Notes under the pieces: model-generated
What the model was told of the DNA's origin: nothing
The model's input: only the letters and a program-made list of their open reading frames with translations
Database searches by the model: none
Shown: positions 54,557-63,389 of the stretch, one piece after another
Numbering within the stretch: position 1 is the stretch's first letter
Layout of the letters: each line of letters begins with the position of its first letter
Made by a program: the position numbers and the translations under genes
Assembly: GCA_033127725.1 (NCBI GenBank)
Contig: AP026798.1
Location: 2,046,001-2,110,000, forward strand
Direction: 5' to 3'
Source of the DNA: Bombiscardovia nodaiensis
Lineage (GTDB): Bacteria; Actinomycetota; Actinomycetes; Actinomycetales; Bifidobacteriaceae
Length of the DNA stretch: 64,000 nucleotides

Positions 54557-56210
54557 ATGATATTGAAGAATACAAAGGTGCGGGGAATCGTTGCTACAGC
54601 TGCCGCAGGTGTCATCATCTGCTCCGCTGCAGCCCTGGTGAACACTGCGCCAAAAGCCGCAGCAGACTCCTCGAATATCGTGCCCCCCCCCCAGCAGTAA
54701 TTCGCTAACTAAAAGTGGCGTGCCCTGCACGGCTACCACACCCCAAAGTTGGGGAACATCTACATGGTCTCGTGACACAGACTGCACTGTCCATATCACT
54801 GCAGGAACCGGTGCTGATACCGGGGGACATAGCCCCTGGGGTTCACTGTTTTCAGCACATAAAGTTCAAATTGACGGCCCGCTAGTACTGCCTGCCGATT
54901 CCAGTGGCCTCTTTAGTGAAGGCTACGCTGAAGAAATTTCTGGGCTGGAACAGGTAAATACCAGCAACGTCACCAACATGAGCCACATGTTTGCTGACTA
55001 TGATTATAAAATAATCTCCGGTTTAAGCGGTTGGGACACCAGCAACGTTACCAACATGAGCGATATGTTCACTGGCGTATCTGTAACACAGCTAGACATT
55101 TCAAATTGGAACACCAGCAAAGTCACCAACATGAGCCGCATGTTCTATGATGTCAGTAAATTAACGAATCTTGACTTATCCCACTGGGACACCAGCAACG
55201 TCACCAACATTAGAGGCATATTCTCAGGAGAATCCTTGACAGGAGCATCCTTGACTAGCGTCAATGTCGCCGGATGGAACACCAGCAAAGTCACCGACAT
55301 GGACTCGGCTTTCTGGTTCAGCAACCTCACCAACATTGATTTGTCGGGATGGACTATCGCTCCGGGAACGGACACTACCGCAATGTTCCCCAACGGTTTA
55401 GTAAAGCTAACCGTTGGCCCCCAAACAGCTTTGCCAGATGATGCCTTCATGTATGTCGACTTCACGGAGGATAAGGACAACACCGGCAAGTGGATTGAGC
55501 TGGGCGACGGCGGTACCGAAGCAATCCCCCACGCGCAATGGGTCAGCACCGCTCCCAATGAGACCTTAAACGCGAAGGCCAACAAAGAGCTTGCCCAGCG
55601 CAGCCGTGACGGCCACGCCGGCACCTACGTGCGTCAAGGCAAGATTGCCATCAACTTTGATGCTAATCGCGACAAGACCACGGGCTCTATGCCAGTAGTC
55701 CCCGGCGCTACCGGCTATCCCCTGACCGTTCCTGACGGTTCATTCCAAGCTGACGGCGACACCTTCGTCAATTGGAACACTCGTGCAGATGGCTCCGGCG
55801 ATACTTACAAGGCAGGAGACACTGTTTACCTGCCAGCAGGTATCACCAAGCTCTACGCTCGTTGGACCAGTCAAGGTGCCGTTACTCAAAAGCCCGGTGA
55901 CACCAGCAACAAACCCTCTGAGCCTGGCAACCAGAATCCTGGCAACACCAGTACTCCTGGCAACATTGATAACCCTGGCAACACCAGCGGGCCCGGTAAT
56001 AGCGGAAATTCCAAACCTGCCGCCGTAGACCCTGGCTCCATCACCAAACCTCAGGCCTCGAAGACCCAGAGCCAACAGACAGCAGCCAGTGACCCTGGCC
56101 AGTCTCTGGCTAGCACCGGTGTCTCTGTGGCACCGTTAGTCGCTGTTGTTGCGCTCTTGCTAGGCTCGAGCGCTGCCCTGCTGACTGTACGCGGAGTAAA
56201 GCGCTGGTAG
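54557..56210 (+). CDS. BspA/DUF285-type LAxTG surface protein, split by C10 tract (surface protein 3, OFF state)
   Basis: ATG at 54557 (AAGGAAG upstream) opens a signal peptide ending KAAA before DSSNIV. The frame then meets C10 (54683-54692) and stops at PPPQQ. With nine C the reading joins VPPPSSNSLTKSGVPCTATT and runs to 56210 as 550 residues. The mature part has five DUF285/BspA-like repeats (NVTNMSHMF, WDTSNVTNMSDMF, WNTSKVTNMSRMF...), one Listeria/Bacteroides repeat (FVNWNTRADGSGDTYKAGD), a Pro/Gly/Asn spacer and a LASTG anchor with membrane helix and a basic end. The GTG at 54720 is not a real start, since that product would be unable to leave the cell. Probable adhesin. Confidence 0.83.
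54683..54692 (+). repeat. Phase-variation tract: C10
   Basis: The run sits five codons after the predicted signal-peptidase site. GTG followed by Cn and AGC-AGT joins the two frames only if n is a multiple of three; n is ten here (OFF), and nine or twelve gives ON. Same length and same logic as the tract in surface protein 2. Confidence 0.85.
54957..55333 (+). repeat. DUF285-coding DNA repeats
   Basis: Five copies of a roughly 30-bp conserved block (A/G-ACACCAGCAACGTCACCAAC and variants) in a period of about 75 bp. Near identity at DNA level allows recombination between copies and a change in repeat number. Confidence 0.75.
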
Positions 56211-56269
56211 TCAGTAAATCATGTATTGAGACTTCTCTGACTATGGCACACCTATAGCCAGAGAGACAA

Positions 56270-56304
56270 GAGTGTCACCAGCCCCCAACTGGTGGCACTC
56301 TTTT
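56270..56304 (+). terminator. Intrinsic terminator of surface protein 3
   Basis: GAGTGTCACCAG (56270-56281) pairs with CTGGTGGCACTC (56289-56300, one mismatch), followed by TTTT. 60 bp past the stop. Confidence 0.9.
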
Positions 56305-56415
56305 GTATTCCACTTCTAACTTGTCGACGAGAACACAACAGACCAAGTCTTACTGTGCTTTGGACCACCAACAAACGCTTAGCAATAACTTTGAGAATAT
56401 CTAGAGAAGAACCAG

Positions 56416-58065
56416 ATGAACTATTGCATTCAGTGCGGGTCTCCCAACAACGACCGCAACCATTTTTGCTCCAAATGTGGAAGCAAACTACTCGAAGAAG
56501 AAGTTGCACCGAGGCCAGGCGCGTCCACGCTCACGCCCACGGCTAATAGCGAGCAGACAGTATCAGACACTCCTGCTGCCACAGTTAAACATATCCACAA
56601 ACGTTTAATCATAGGCTTATCTGCCTTAGCAGCGGTAATCGTCTGCATGGGTAGTTTAGGAATTTTCAAGACCTATTATGCCCGCACTATACCGCATATA
56701 CAAGGCGGCAGCGCTAGCGACGCAGTTAAACAGCTCAAGGAAGCTGGCATACCCGCGCAGACAAAACTCGAGTTCAGCCCCAAACGCAAGGGCTCTTTTA
56801 TTCGAATTGACAACGCAGAAGAGGGCAAACGCTGGGACAGGAACACGACCGTCACAGTAACCGAGTCAGCAGGACCAGGCGTGCCAAAAGGCACAGTTGG
56901 GCAATCCGGCCAACATGCCCAGTCCACACTAGAAAAAATGGGTCTGCCGCTGACCGTCACAGATCTCTCAAGCAGACTACCAACTGCAAAGGGCCAGGTG
57001 CTCGCCACCTACCCAGCTGAAGGCCAGGCTGTCACAGACCAGAGTACAGGTATCCACATCGGAGTGGGTGTCAATAAGCCAGGCATTCCCGCGGAGCTCG
57101 CTGGTTTAGACAAAGACAAGGCCCAAAGTCAGTTGAGTAGCCAAGGCTTCAAAGTCACCCTCGAACCGCGATTCTCCAGTACCAAGAACTTGGGGAAAAT
57201 CGTTGGCGCAAACCCCAGTCTGGGACAAATAACCGACAGTAAGACCGTCACATTGTTCTACGGAGTTGATGCCAGCGAACGCCTCGACGTGGTAGCCCCC
57301 TACCCTACCGATGCCACATCAGCTGAGCGCGTGGCCAACAAAGAGGACCGTCTAGTCGGCCACTACTGCACGGACGACGGCGACTGCTTCAACTTAGAAA
57401 ACACCAGTAAGGACTCTTACGGATCACCCCGCCTCTCCATCAACGGCAAACACAAAGAGAATATATGGGACAATCTGAGTTTCTGCAGCTACGCCGAAGA
57501 TATTGCAGGATGTATCCCCACCACCAACTTCGAGATAGACGGAAAACTGCCATTATCTAATAACTTGATTGCTGGCGACAGCGGAGCGATGGAACTCTAC
57601 GAAGGAGGCGGCCTGCCCTACTGCGGAGACATACCATTCTTGAGCGGTATCCAAGTGTGCATAAACGGTCAGAGCAAAATGTACGATGACGCTGGCCTCA
57701 GTGAACCCAACTACGACGGCAGCTTCAAAAATACTGGACTTCAGTGGAAGCCGCTCGAGTTCCTCCTGATCATGCCCGTGGGAGCCAAGCTCAGCCAGCT
57801 AGAGTCTGACGGATACTTTGCAGGCAAGTCTGGCTACAAGCCTGACCCTGGCCGCCCCTATCTGATTCGCCGTAACAACAGCAAATATAAAGCGCAACCT
57901 GCGAGCGGCAAAACCGACGAGCGTGATCCTTTCTCACCGACACTGAACGGTAAAGCCGATCCTTTCAAAGACCCACCAAATAGAAGCAATGTCTACTATC
58001 TTGTAGAAAACCCTTATAACTGGGCGGCTCTAGGCGGCTCTGAGCCAAATTCCAGAACGAAATAA
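56416..58065 (+). CDS. Zinc-ribbon/PASTA membrane protein, copy 1
   Basis: 549 residues. The N-terminal zinc ribbon has Cys4, 7, 18 and 21 (CIQCG, CSKCG). A Ser/Thr/Pro linker and one membrane helix (about 64-85) follow; the rest should be outside the membrane. Three PASTA-like domains (about 90-300) contain AVKQLKEAGIPAQTKLEF, ESAGPGVPKGTVG and AGLDKDKAQSQLSSQGFKV. A C-terminal domain of unknown type carries six cysteines (HYCTDDGDC, SFCSYAEDIAGC, LPYCGDIPFLSGIQVC). PASTA domains elsewhere bind muropeptides or lipid II; here the function is unknown. ATG has only a weak site upstream. 30 bp before its paralogue. Confidence 0.8.
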   Translation: MNYCIQCGSPNNDRNHFCSKCGSKLLEEEVAPRPGASTLTPTANSEQTVSDTPAATVKHIHKRLIIGLSALAAVIVCMGSLGIFKTYYARTIPHIQGGSASDAVKQLKEAGIPAQTKLEFSPKRKGSFIRIDNAEEGKRWDRNTTVTVTESAGPGVPKGTVGQSGQHAQSTLEKMGLPLTVTDLSSRLPTAKGQVLATYPAEGQAVTDQSTGIHIGVGVNKPGIPAELAGLDKDKAQSQLSSQGFKVTLEPRFSSTKNLGKIVGANPSLGQITDSKTVTLFYGVDASERLDVVAPYPTDATSAERVANKEDRLVGHYCTDDGDCFNLENTSKDSYGSPRLSINGKHKENIWDNLSFCSYAEDIAGCIPTTNFEIDGKLPLSNNLIAGDSGAMELYEGGGLPYCGDIPFLSGIQVCINGQSKMYDDAGLSEPNYDGSFKNTGLQWKPLEFLLIMPVGAKLSQLESDGYFAGKSGYKPDPGRPYLIRRNNSKYKAQPASGKTDERDPFSPTLNGKADPFKDPPNRSNVYYLVENPYNWAALGGSEPNSRTK

Positions 58066-58095
58066 TATTCCAAAATAAAGGAAGAGCAAGAAATT

Positions 58096-59727
58096 ATGAA
58101 ATATTGTACCCGCTGCGGGTCCGCTAATCCAGACGAAAGCACTTTCTGCGACCAGTGTGGACACACGCTCGAATCCGCTCCTAGGACTACACCCGCAACA
58201 ACGCCTGCCGTTACAACTGCGCCCACTACCGGAGGCCAGGTAACCACCAAGACTTCATCATCTAAGCGTATCTATATAGCACTTGCCGCTCTCCTCGTAG
58301 TTGCCTTGTGCGTTGTAGGAGGCTTCTTCGCCTACCGCGCTTACGGCCCCACAACTGTTCCTAAGCTCCAGGCGCAGACCGCAGAAGAAGCTGTGCAAAA
58401 ACTCAAAGCTGCTGGCATTCCTGCCCAGACCAGGCTAGAATTCAGCCCTAAACGCAAAGGGTCATTTATCAGTCTGGCCAACGTTCAAGCGGGTGACCGC
58501 TTGAACGACAATCAGCGAGTGACCGTTCTGGAGTCCGCCGGCCCAGGTGTTCCCAAGGGAACGGTAGGGGCAACTCAAGCAGCGGCAGAGGAAAAACTTA
58601 AAATGATGGGTGTACCGCTCACTGTGAGCCAGGTGGTCACCCAAAAACCCGAGGGAAAAGGCAAAGTAGTGGCTAGCTTCCCTGCAGACGGTCAAGCTGT
58701 CAGCGACGCAAAATCCGGCATACACCTGGGCGTCGGGGTAGACAAGCAGGGCATCCCCGTTGAGATTGCGGGCATGGATAAGGATCAAGCGGAAAAAGCA
58801 CTCAAAGATAAAGGTTACGACGTTTTACTTGAGGCTCGATTCAGCAGCAGTCAAAATCTCAACAAAATCGTCGGATCTGACCCTGCTATCGGCCAACCTT
58901 ACAGCAATAAACGCGTGACGCTCTACTATGGCGTAGGAGCCAAGGACAAACTCGATGTCGTCACTTCCTACGATGCTAGCTCCGGCAGTCTAATCAGCTT
59001 TGCTGACAGAGCTGACCATATAGCAGGGCACTATTGCACAGACAGCGGCAAGTGCATTGATCTTGACCACGTTGCTGGAAAATTCAAAGCTGAATATGGT
59101 GATCTCAAAGTTAGAGGCGAGAAAGTAGACTCAGACCAGCCCTTTAGCCTTTTGAGCTTCTGCCACTATGCCCAGTACAACGCTTGCGCGCCCGAAGGAA
59201 TACACGGAGCACAAGGCGATAGCGAACCCATGAAGTATCACTTAATCGCTGGAGAAACAGGCGCTATGGAGCTCTATGCGGGAGGAGGACTACCATACTG
59301 TGGCACAAGCTTGTTCCCTGGCTCTATGCAAGCCTGTGACCACGGGAAAATCGCTGAATTCAGCCGCCTCCGCGATGATCCTAGCTTTAAAAACACTGGG
59401 CTCAACTGGAAAGCCGACGAATTCTTCTTGGTTATGCCAGTGGGCGCTAATCTCGACAAATTAAAAGCTAACGGCTATTTTGAAGGGCAGTCAACTTATA
59501 AACCTGACCCAGATAGGCCTTACCTCATCCGACGAGACAGTAGCAAATATCAGGAAGAGCCCGTGAACGACACCAATCAGTTCAATCCCTTTGCCCCAAC
59601 TGAATACAGTAAGCCCAGCCAACCATTCAAGCAGGCGCCCAACAAAGACAATGTATACTACCTCGTTGAAAGCCCTATAGACTGGCTTGCTTTAGAAGCT
59701 CATCAGGCTAGTAGCAACAAAAAATAA
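58096..59727 (+). CDS. Zinc-ribbon/PASTA membrane protein, copy 2
   Basis: 543 residues, a clear tandem paralogue of the previous protein in every part: zinc ribbon (CTRCG, CDQCG; Cys4, 7, 18, 21), Thr/Pro linker, membrane helix (about 58-82), three PASTA-like domains (LEFSPKRKGSFISL, ESAGPGVPKGTVG, AGMDKDQAEKALKDKGYDV) and a C-terminal six-cysteine domain (HYCTDSGKC, SFCHYAQYNAC, LPYCGTSLFPGSMQAC). Conservation of all six cysteines points to three disulfides outside the cell. ATG follows AAGGAAG. Probably cotranscribed with copy 1, ended by the shared terminator at 59770-59817. Confidence 0.82.
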   Translation: MKYCTRCGSANPDESTFCDQCGHTLESAPRTTPATTPAVTTAPTTGGQVTTKTSSSKRIYIALAALLVVALCVVGGFFAYRAYGPTTVPKLQAQTAEEAVQKLKAAGIPAQTRLEFSPKRKGSFISLANVQAGDRLNDNQRVTVLESAGPGVPKGTVGATQAAAEEKLKMMGVPLTVSQVVTQKPEGKGKVVASFPADGQAVSDAKSGIHLGVGVDKQGIPVEIAGMDKDQAEKALKDKGYDVLLEARFSSSQNLNKIVGSDPAIGQPYSNKRVTLYYGVGAKDKLDVVTSYDASSGSLISFADRADHIAGHYCTDSGKCIDLDHVAGKFKAEYGDLKVRGEKVDSDQPFSLLSFCHYAQYNACAPEGIHGAQGDSEPMKYHLIAGETGAMELYAGGGLPYCGTSLFPGSMQACDHGKIAEFSRLRDDPSFKNTGLNWKADEFFLVMPVGANLDKLKANGYFEGQSTYKPDPDRPYLIRRDSSKYQEEPVNDTNQFNPFAPTEYSKPSQPFKQAPNKDNVYYLVESPIDWLALEAHQASSNKK

Positions 59728-59769
59728 TTCTATGATGAAAGTAGATGCTTCAGCTTACTAAAATCTTGT

Positions 59770-59817
59770 AAAAGTTGAGGGTCCACGCCGCAGATAAAGC
59801 GTGGGCCCTCAACTTTT
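59770..59817. terminator. Bidirectional intrinsic terminator
   Basis: A 19-bp stem (59770-59788 with 59799-59817, one mismatch), AAAAG at its left end and CTTTT at its right, serving the convergent PASTA (plus) and zinc-ribbon (minus) genes. Confidence 0.92.
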
Positions 59818-59852
59818 ACCAAGCCACTTATGTTGCAGCTCTGCGATTAACT

Positions 59853-61235
59853 CTAATAGTAAGATCTGCTGTTTTCGTTAATCGTTACACTAAGCTTGTC
59901 ATTCTTAAAGGAGAAGGACCCACTCACCGTATCTGAGTCACTGGTAGTGCTATTCCTCCAGTCGTCAGAGCCATCGTAACGGTACTTATATGAGATATCA
60001 GTTCTTATCGTCTCTGTAATAAAAGTACCTGAGCTCAAGTCCAATTTCTCCAAACTTGGAGCTTGCGACACAACGCGTGTGATGTCCTGATAAGCGGGAT
60101 GCCCACCATCATGGAAAGAACCGTTGGAGAAGTCGCAGCCTGCTTTGCTAATCTCCTTGCTCGCCGTGCAACTGTTAATTCGCTCTTGGACCTTAGCCAA
60201 AATTTCCTTTTCCAAATCGTCGGTAGCTTGCGGAGACAGATAGGCCACATCCGAGGGCGTGTTCAACTTGGCAGGTTCGGCCTTCAGGTACTTAGATTCG
60301 GGAAGCGTAACTTTTACCGCACCAGGGTAAGCAGGCAACTCATATTGGTTCATTGATGAATACTGAGCCTCATCTGAACTTGAAGAACTTGACTGACTCG
60401 GTGGTGTCACGACTTTCTTATTCATTCCAGCTTTACTCAAATCTACAGCAATACCGTTGATCAGCACATTATCAAAAGTCTTTGGCACCGCTACTTTGAT
60501 CCGAGAGACAAGTGGTGTTGTAATCTTCCATGAGTCAAACACAAGAAACTGCTTGCCTGCAGGTTCAGCAGCAAGAGTCTTCGACTGCTTAACACCGTTG
60601 ACTGTGTAGGATACGTTAACTGTATACCCTTTTGTCTTCTCTTCCTTCGTGAGAGAACCTATTTGAATGTTCTTCATTCGTGAACTCGCGTCTTTGGCAT
60701 ATTCGTCAGTCAACAGCACCCGAGAGTCATTAACGACGCCCGGGTCAACCATTTTGTCAGCCTCTTTTAGGCTACCCGTTGAAACAGCGGTGACATAAGA
60801 ATTAATCTGACCAGACGGAGAAAAAACAGTACTCTTCAAGACCATATAGGCTACGGCAAGGAGAGCAATCACAGCGATAATTGATCCCCAGAGTATTATC
60901 GTTTTCTTCTGTATCTTTTTTGGAGCAGCCAATAGACTGTTTTGAGTGGGTGAAGACTGCCCAACTACAAAGGACAAAACTTGATCCTGCGGCTTTTCTG
61001 TCTCATGCGCAGTCGGCTCCTTTACACCTGGTGCTAACCCAGCCTGACCTCGAGGTTGATTGGCAACATCATCCAGCAACACTTCAGGTACCTCTCCGTC
61101 ACTAGATGTATCATCAGCTGTCTGCACCTGGAAGGAGACGTCTGTCTCCTTGTTCCCATGTTCAAGTGGATGTCCACAATTGACACAAAACTCAGCATCG
61201 GACTCATTTTTCGCTCCACAACTTGTACAAAACAT
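59853..61235 (-). CDS. Zinc-ribbon membrane protein, TcaA/YvbJ-like
   Basis: 460 residues. Zinc ribbon with Cys3, 6, 17 and 20 (CTSCG, CVNCG), an acidic linker, a membrane helix (about 113-133), then an extracytoplasmic region with an NTF2/TcaA-like start (INSYVTAVSTGSLKEADKMVDPGVVND) and repeat-like strands (YTVNVSYTVNGVKQSK, VLINGIAVDLSKAG). Ser-rich segments follow. Such zinc-ribbon/TcaA-type proteins in Firmicutes relate to cell-wall stress and glycopeptide response; here function is inference. ATG follows GAGGAAAA. Likely an operon with the next upstream gene (44-bp gap). Confidence 0.75.
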   Translation of the reverse strand: MFCTSCGAKNESDAEFCVNCGHPLEHGNKETDVSFQVQTADDTSSDGEVPEVLLDDVANQPRGQAGLAPGVKEPTAHETEKPQDQVLSFVVGQSSPTQNSLLAAPKKIQKKTIILWGSIIAVIALLAVAYMVLKSTVFSPSGQINSYVTAVSTGSLKEADKMVDPGVVNDSRVLLTDEYAKDASSRMKNIQIGSLTKEEKTKGYTVNVSYTVNGVKQSKTLAAEPAGKQFLVFDSWKITTPLVSRIKVAVPKTFDNVLINGIAVDLSKAGMNKKVVTPPSQSSSSSSDEAQYSSMNQYELPAYPGAVKVTLPESKYLKAEPAKLNTPSDVAYLSPQATDDLEKEILAKVQERINSCTASKEISKAGCDFSNGSFHDGGHPAYQDITRVVSQAPSLEKLDLSSGTFITETIRTDISYKYRYDGSDDWRNSTTSDSDTVSGSFSFKNDKLSVTINENSRSYY

Positions 61236-61279
61236 AGTTTTCCTCGTCTTACTGTCTTAATCGTTCATCGATCAGGGAA

Positions 61280-62311
61280 TCAGCCCATCATGGAAATGAG
61301 GGCTTGAGCAAATTGCGAACCAGCAATGTTGATAGCCAAGAAAAGTATCATAAAGAATACGACTGCGGCCACAACCATAGAGATTGCCCATAGCCAGAAG
61401 GAATCCAACTGACGACGATTAGTCGACACAGATATAAGATAAGAAGGGATAAAGAGCATAAAAATAAGGCTAATCATAAAGATAACGCCCGCCATCATAG
61501 ATGCGCCTATGAGGGTTAGTAACAGCAGTACAATATTGAGTGCTGCGAACGCAATCATAATCTGGGAGAGCTTATCATGTACCTCTTGGATATCAACCGT
61601 GTCACCATAAATTTTTTTGCCAATAAATACAACGGCAACCATGGCATATAGCACCAGTGCTACAGCAATCCAACCGCGGAAAAAGACTCCAATGCCTATG
61701 GATGGATCCCCAACACCCGAAGACACTCCAAGGCGTGAAGTAAATGAATTGACCGCAGAACTGACACCGTGAAGAGCTTGAGAAGCCCACACATAACCGA
61801 GCAGGGCCACGATCATCGCGTTGCCAAGCATAGGGACAAAAGCCCACCACGCAGGCTTAATGGCCCGAAGACTGGGCTTTTTTAAAGCACTCAGCAGCCA
61901 TCTCATAAACAATTTAGCCTGAGTGTTAGCAATAGTTTGCATCTGGTTAGAAGTAGGAGTAACCCCAGGAACGCCAGCAGTTGCAGATACAGCAGGCACA
62001 ACTCGTGGAGCACTATTAGATCCACTTGCAGCGGCAGTTGGTGCAGGATTCTCTGATGCTGTGGCAGGTTCAGCGGTAGTAGGGTCGTTAATTGTTTGCT
62101 GCAACGTACCCGATCCTGCCGGGGTAAATATCAGCGAAGAGTCACTGCCAGAGGTAGAAAAGTTCACACTAGCAGCTTCTGCCGTTAAAGTCGAACTATC
62201 TAAAATGCTGTCAGGTTTTTGCTCAGAGACAACATCAATAGGAGTACCACACTTGCGGCAAAAACGTGCCGAATCGGGATTTTCAGATTTACACGAGGGG
62301 CAAAGCTTCAT
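61280..62311 (-). CDS. Zinc-ribbon multi-pass membrane protein
   Basis: 343 residues. Zinc ribbon with Cys4, 7, 18 and 21 (CPSCK, CRKCG), then a Ser/Thr/Ala/Pro-rich linker (30-130), and five to six membrane helices (about 150-340: WWAFVPMLGNAMIVALLGYVW, WIAVALVLYAMVAVVFIG, AALNIVLLLLTLIG, MAGVIFMISLIFMLFIPSYLI, WAISMVVAAVVFFMILFLAI). No enzymatic motif. It resembles zinc-ribbon membrane proteins of Firmicutes of unknown role. Probably first in an operon with the TcaA-like gene. Confidence 0.75.
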   Translation of the reverse strand: MKLCPSCKSENPDSARFCRKCGTPIDVVSEQKPDSILDSSTLTAEAASVNFSTSGSDSSLIFTPAGSGTLQQTINDPTTAEPATASENPAPTAAASGSNSAPRVVPAVSATAGVPGVTPTSNQMQTIANTQAKLFMRWLLSALKKPSLRAIKPAWWAFVPMLGNAMIVALLGYVWASQALHGVSSAVNSFTSRLGVSSGVGDPSIGIGVFFRGWIAVALVLYAMVAVVFIGKKIYGDTVDIQEVHDKLSQIMIAFAALNIVLLLLTLIGASMMAGVIFMISLIFMLFIPSYLISVSTNRRQLDSFWLWAISMVVAAVVFFMILFLAINIAGSQFAQALISMMG

Positions 62312-62737
62312 CTCTTTGTACTTTCTCTCAGAATATACAGATTTCTGCCGAGAGCCCCAAAGTCAGCTACAACAAAATTCTTTTTTATTTAATCACATGG
62401 CCTGTATAAATAAGACGACGAAACACCCATATTCCCATTCGAATAAAAGACTTTACTCCTCATCACACAGAGGTAGGAACTGATTGCTCCGTGATGGTAC
62501 TCAAAATAGCCAGTTTCAAAAAGCAAAAGTGTTCCACGCGAAGGTATACGCTGCACACAGAACAAACTTCAATAAGCAAAAACCAGTTGTTTCAGCATAC
62601 TCGAAACATCCTAACTGATAATTTCTGACTTTGCTCAGATTCTCTCTTTTCTACCTGCCCATTTCTGAGAGTGGGGAAACTTGGACAGCGCACGACGCTT
62701 GGGAAAAATTTCTCTCGCTTATGCTAAGCCTTCTACA
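62312..62737. other. AT-rich intergenic region, nothing recognised
   Basis: 426 bp with lower GC than its surroundings, between the zinc-ribbon gene and the PIN-domain gene. It contains a 63-codon frame (62631-62822) overlapping the PIN gene that has no support. No terminator or RNA gene was identified. Confidence 0.5.
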
Positions 62738-63367
62738 CTATGCCTTCTCTAGTCCGAGCTCAGCTTTGATCTGTGATGGGGATAGCCCACTTAACCTCAT
62801 GAATGTGATACGGACTTGTTGAGCAAACAGTGGGCATCCTGCCCCAACGAGCTGATTTTGAAAGAAATCGCTGCTCAGCTCTTTCTCGGCATAATATGAC
62901 ATCTCTATCTCTACAGCTTCATCGCAGGCTTTTGTTGACGATTCAGCCAGCAAGATGAAGAAATCATCAGCACAGGAAATGGTATAAGGCAGGGCTTCAA
63001 GTACTTCCTTGCTGACCCCTTGGATGAATCCTTTATCATTAGTAATCAGATAATCGCAGCCGCTGTCTACAGTAGCCGCGTGCACATGCAAATCGTACGG
63101 GTCGTCGCCGGTATAGGTCTTCCTGGCAGCCTCGCAGTCGAAGGACTCCACGAGATTAACCATCCCGCGCAGCTGCCGAGCGATTCGAGTAATGTTTTCA
63201 CCGGGGATTGCAGGAAAATTACGGCGTATCGAACGAATTGTTTCAGCTATGACATCTTCGCTCGCATATATTTCAAACATTGAGGAATCGGCCTTGTAAA
63301 ACGCATACACCCAATTCCTCAATGTAGGAACATACAAAATATTTGCGTCGACGAAGATCCTCTGCAT
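62738..63367 (-). CDS. PIN-domain protein (probable toxin)
   Basis: A 209-residue protein with a PIN ribonuclease fold at its N terminus. The metal-binding acids are Asp7 (IFVDANI), Glu42 (VIAETIR), Asp92 (YDLHVHAAT) and Asp111 (LITNDKGF). Residues 135-209 form an extra helical C-terminal domain with a final HTH-like LSPSQIKAELGL. It lies 22 bp behind an HTH/excisionase-like gene on the same strand, in antitoxin-toxin order. It is probably a type II toxin that cleaves RNA (inference). No good ribosome-binding site precedes the ATG, which suits coupling to the antitoxin. Confidence 0.82.
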   Translation of the reverse strand: MQRIFVDANILYVPTLRNWVYAFYKADSSMFEIYASEDVIAETIRSIRRNFPAIPGENITRIARQLRGMVNLVESFDCEAARKTYTGDDPYDLHVHAATVDSGCDYLITNDKGFIQGVSKEVLEALPYTISCADDFFILLAESSTKACDEAVEIEMSYYAEKELSSDFFQNQLVGAGCPLFAQQVRITFMRLSGLSPSQIKAELGLEKA

Positions 63368-63389
63368 GACAACAGTTTACATTGAAGTA

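Noticed and set aside
54957..55333. Regular repeats suggesting a CRISPR array
   Set aside because: Repeats are imperfect, in frame and encode DUF285 units; there are no unique spacers or cas genes.
54720..56210. Surface protein 3 starting at GTG 54720
   Set aside because: This start lacks a signal peptide and ribosome-binding site; the upstream signal-peptide frame joins it when the C tract has nine bases.
62631..62822. 63-codon plus-strand frame
   Set aside because: Overlaps the PIN gene, no start signals, no similarity recognised.
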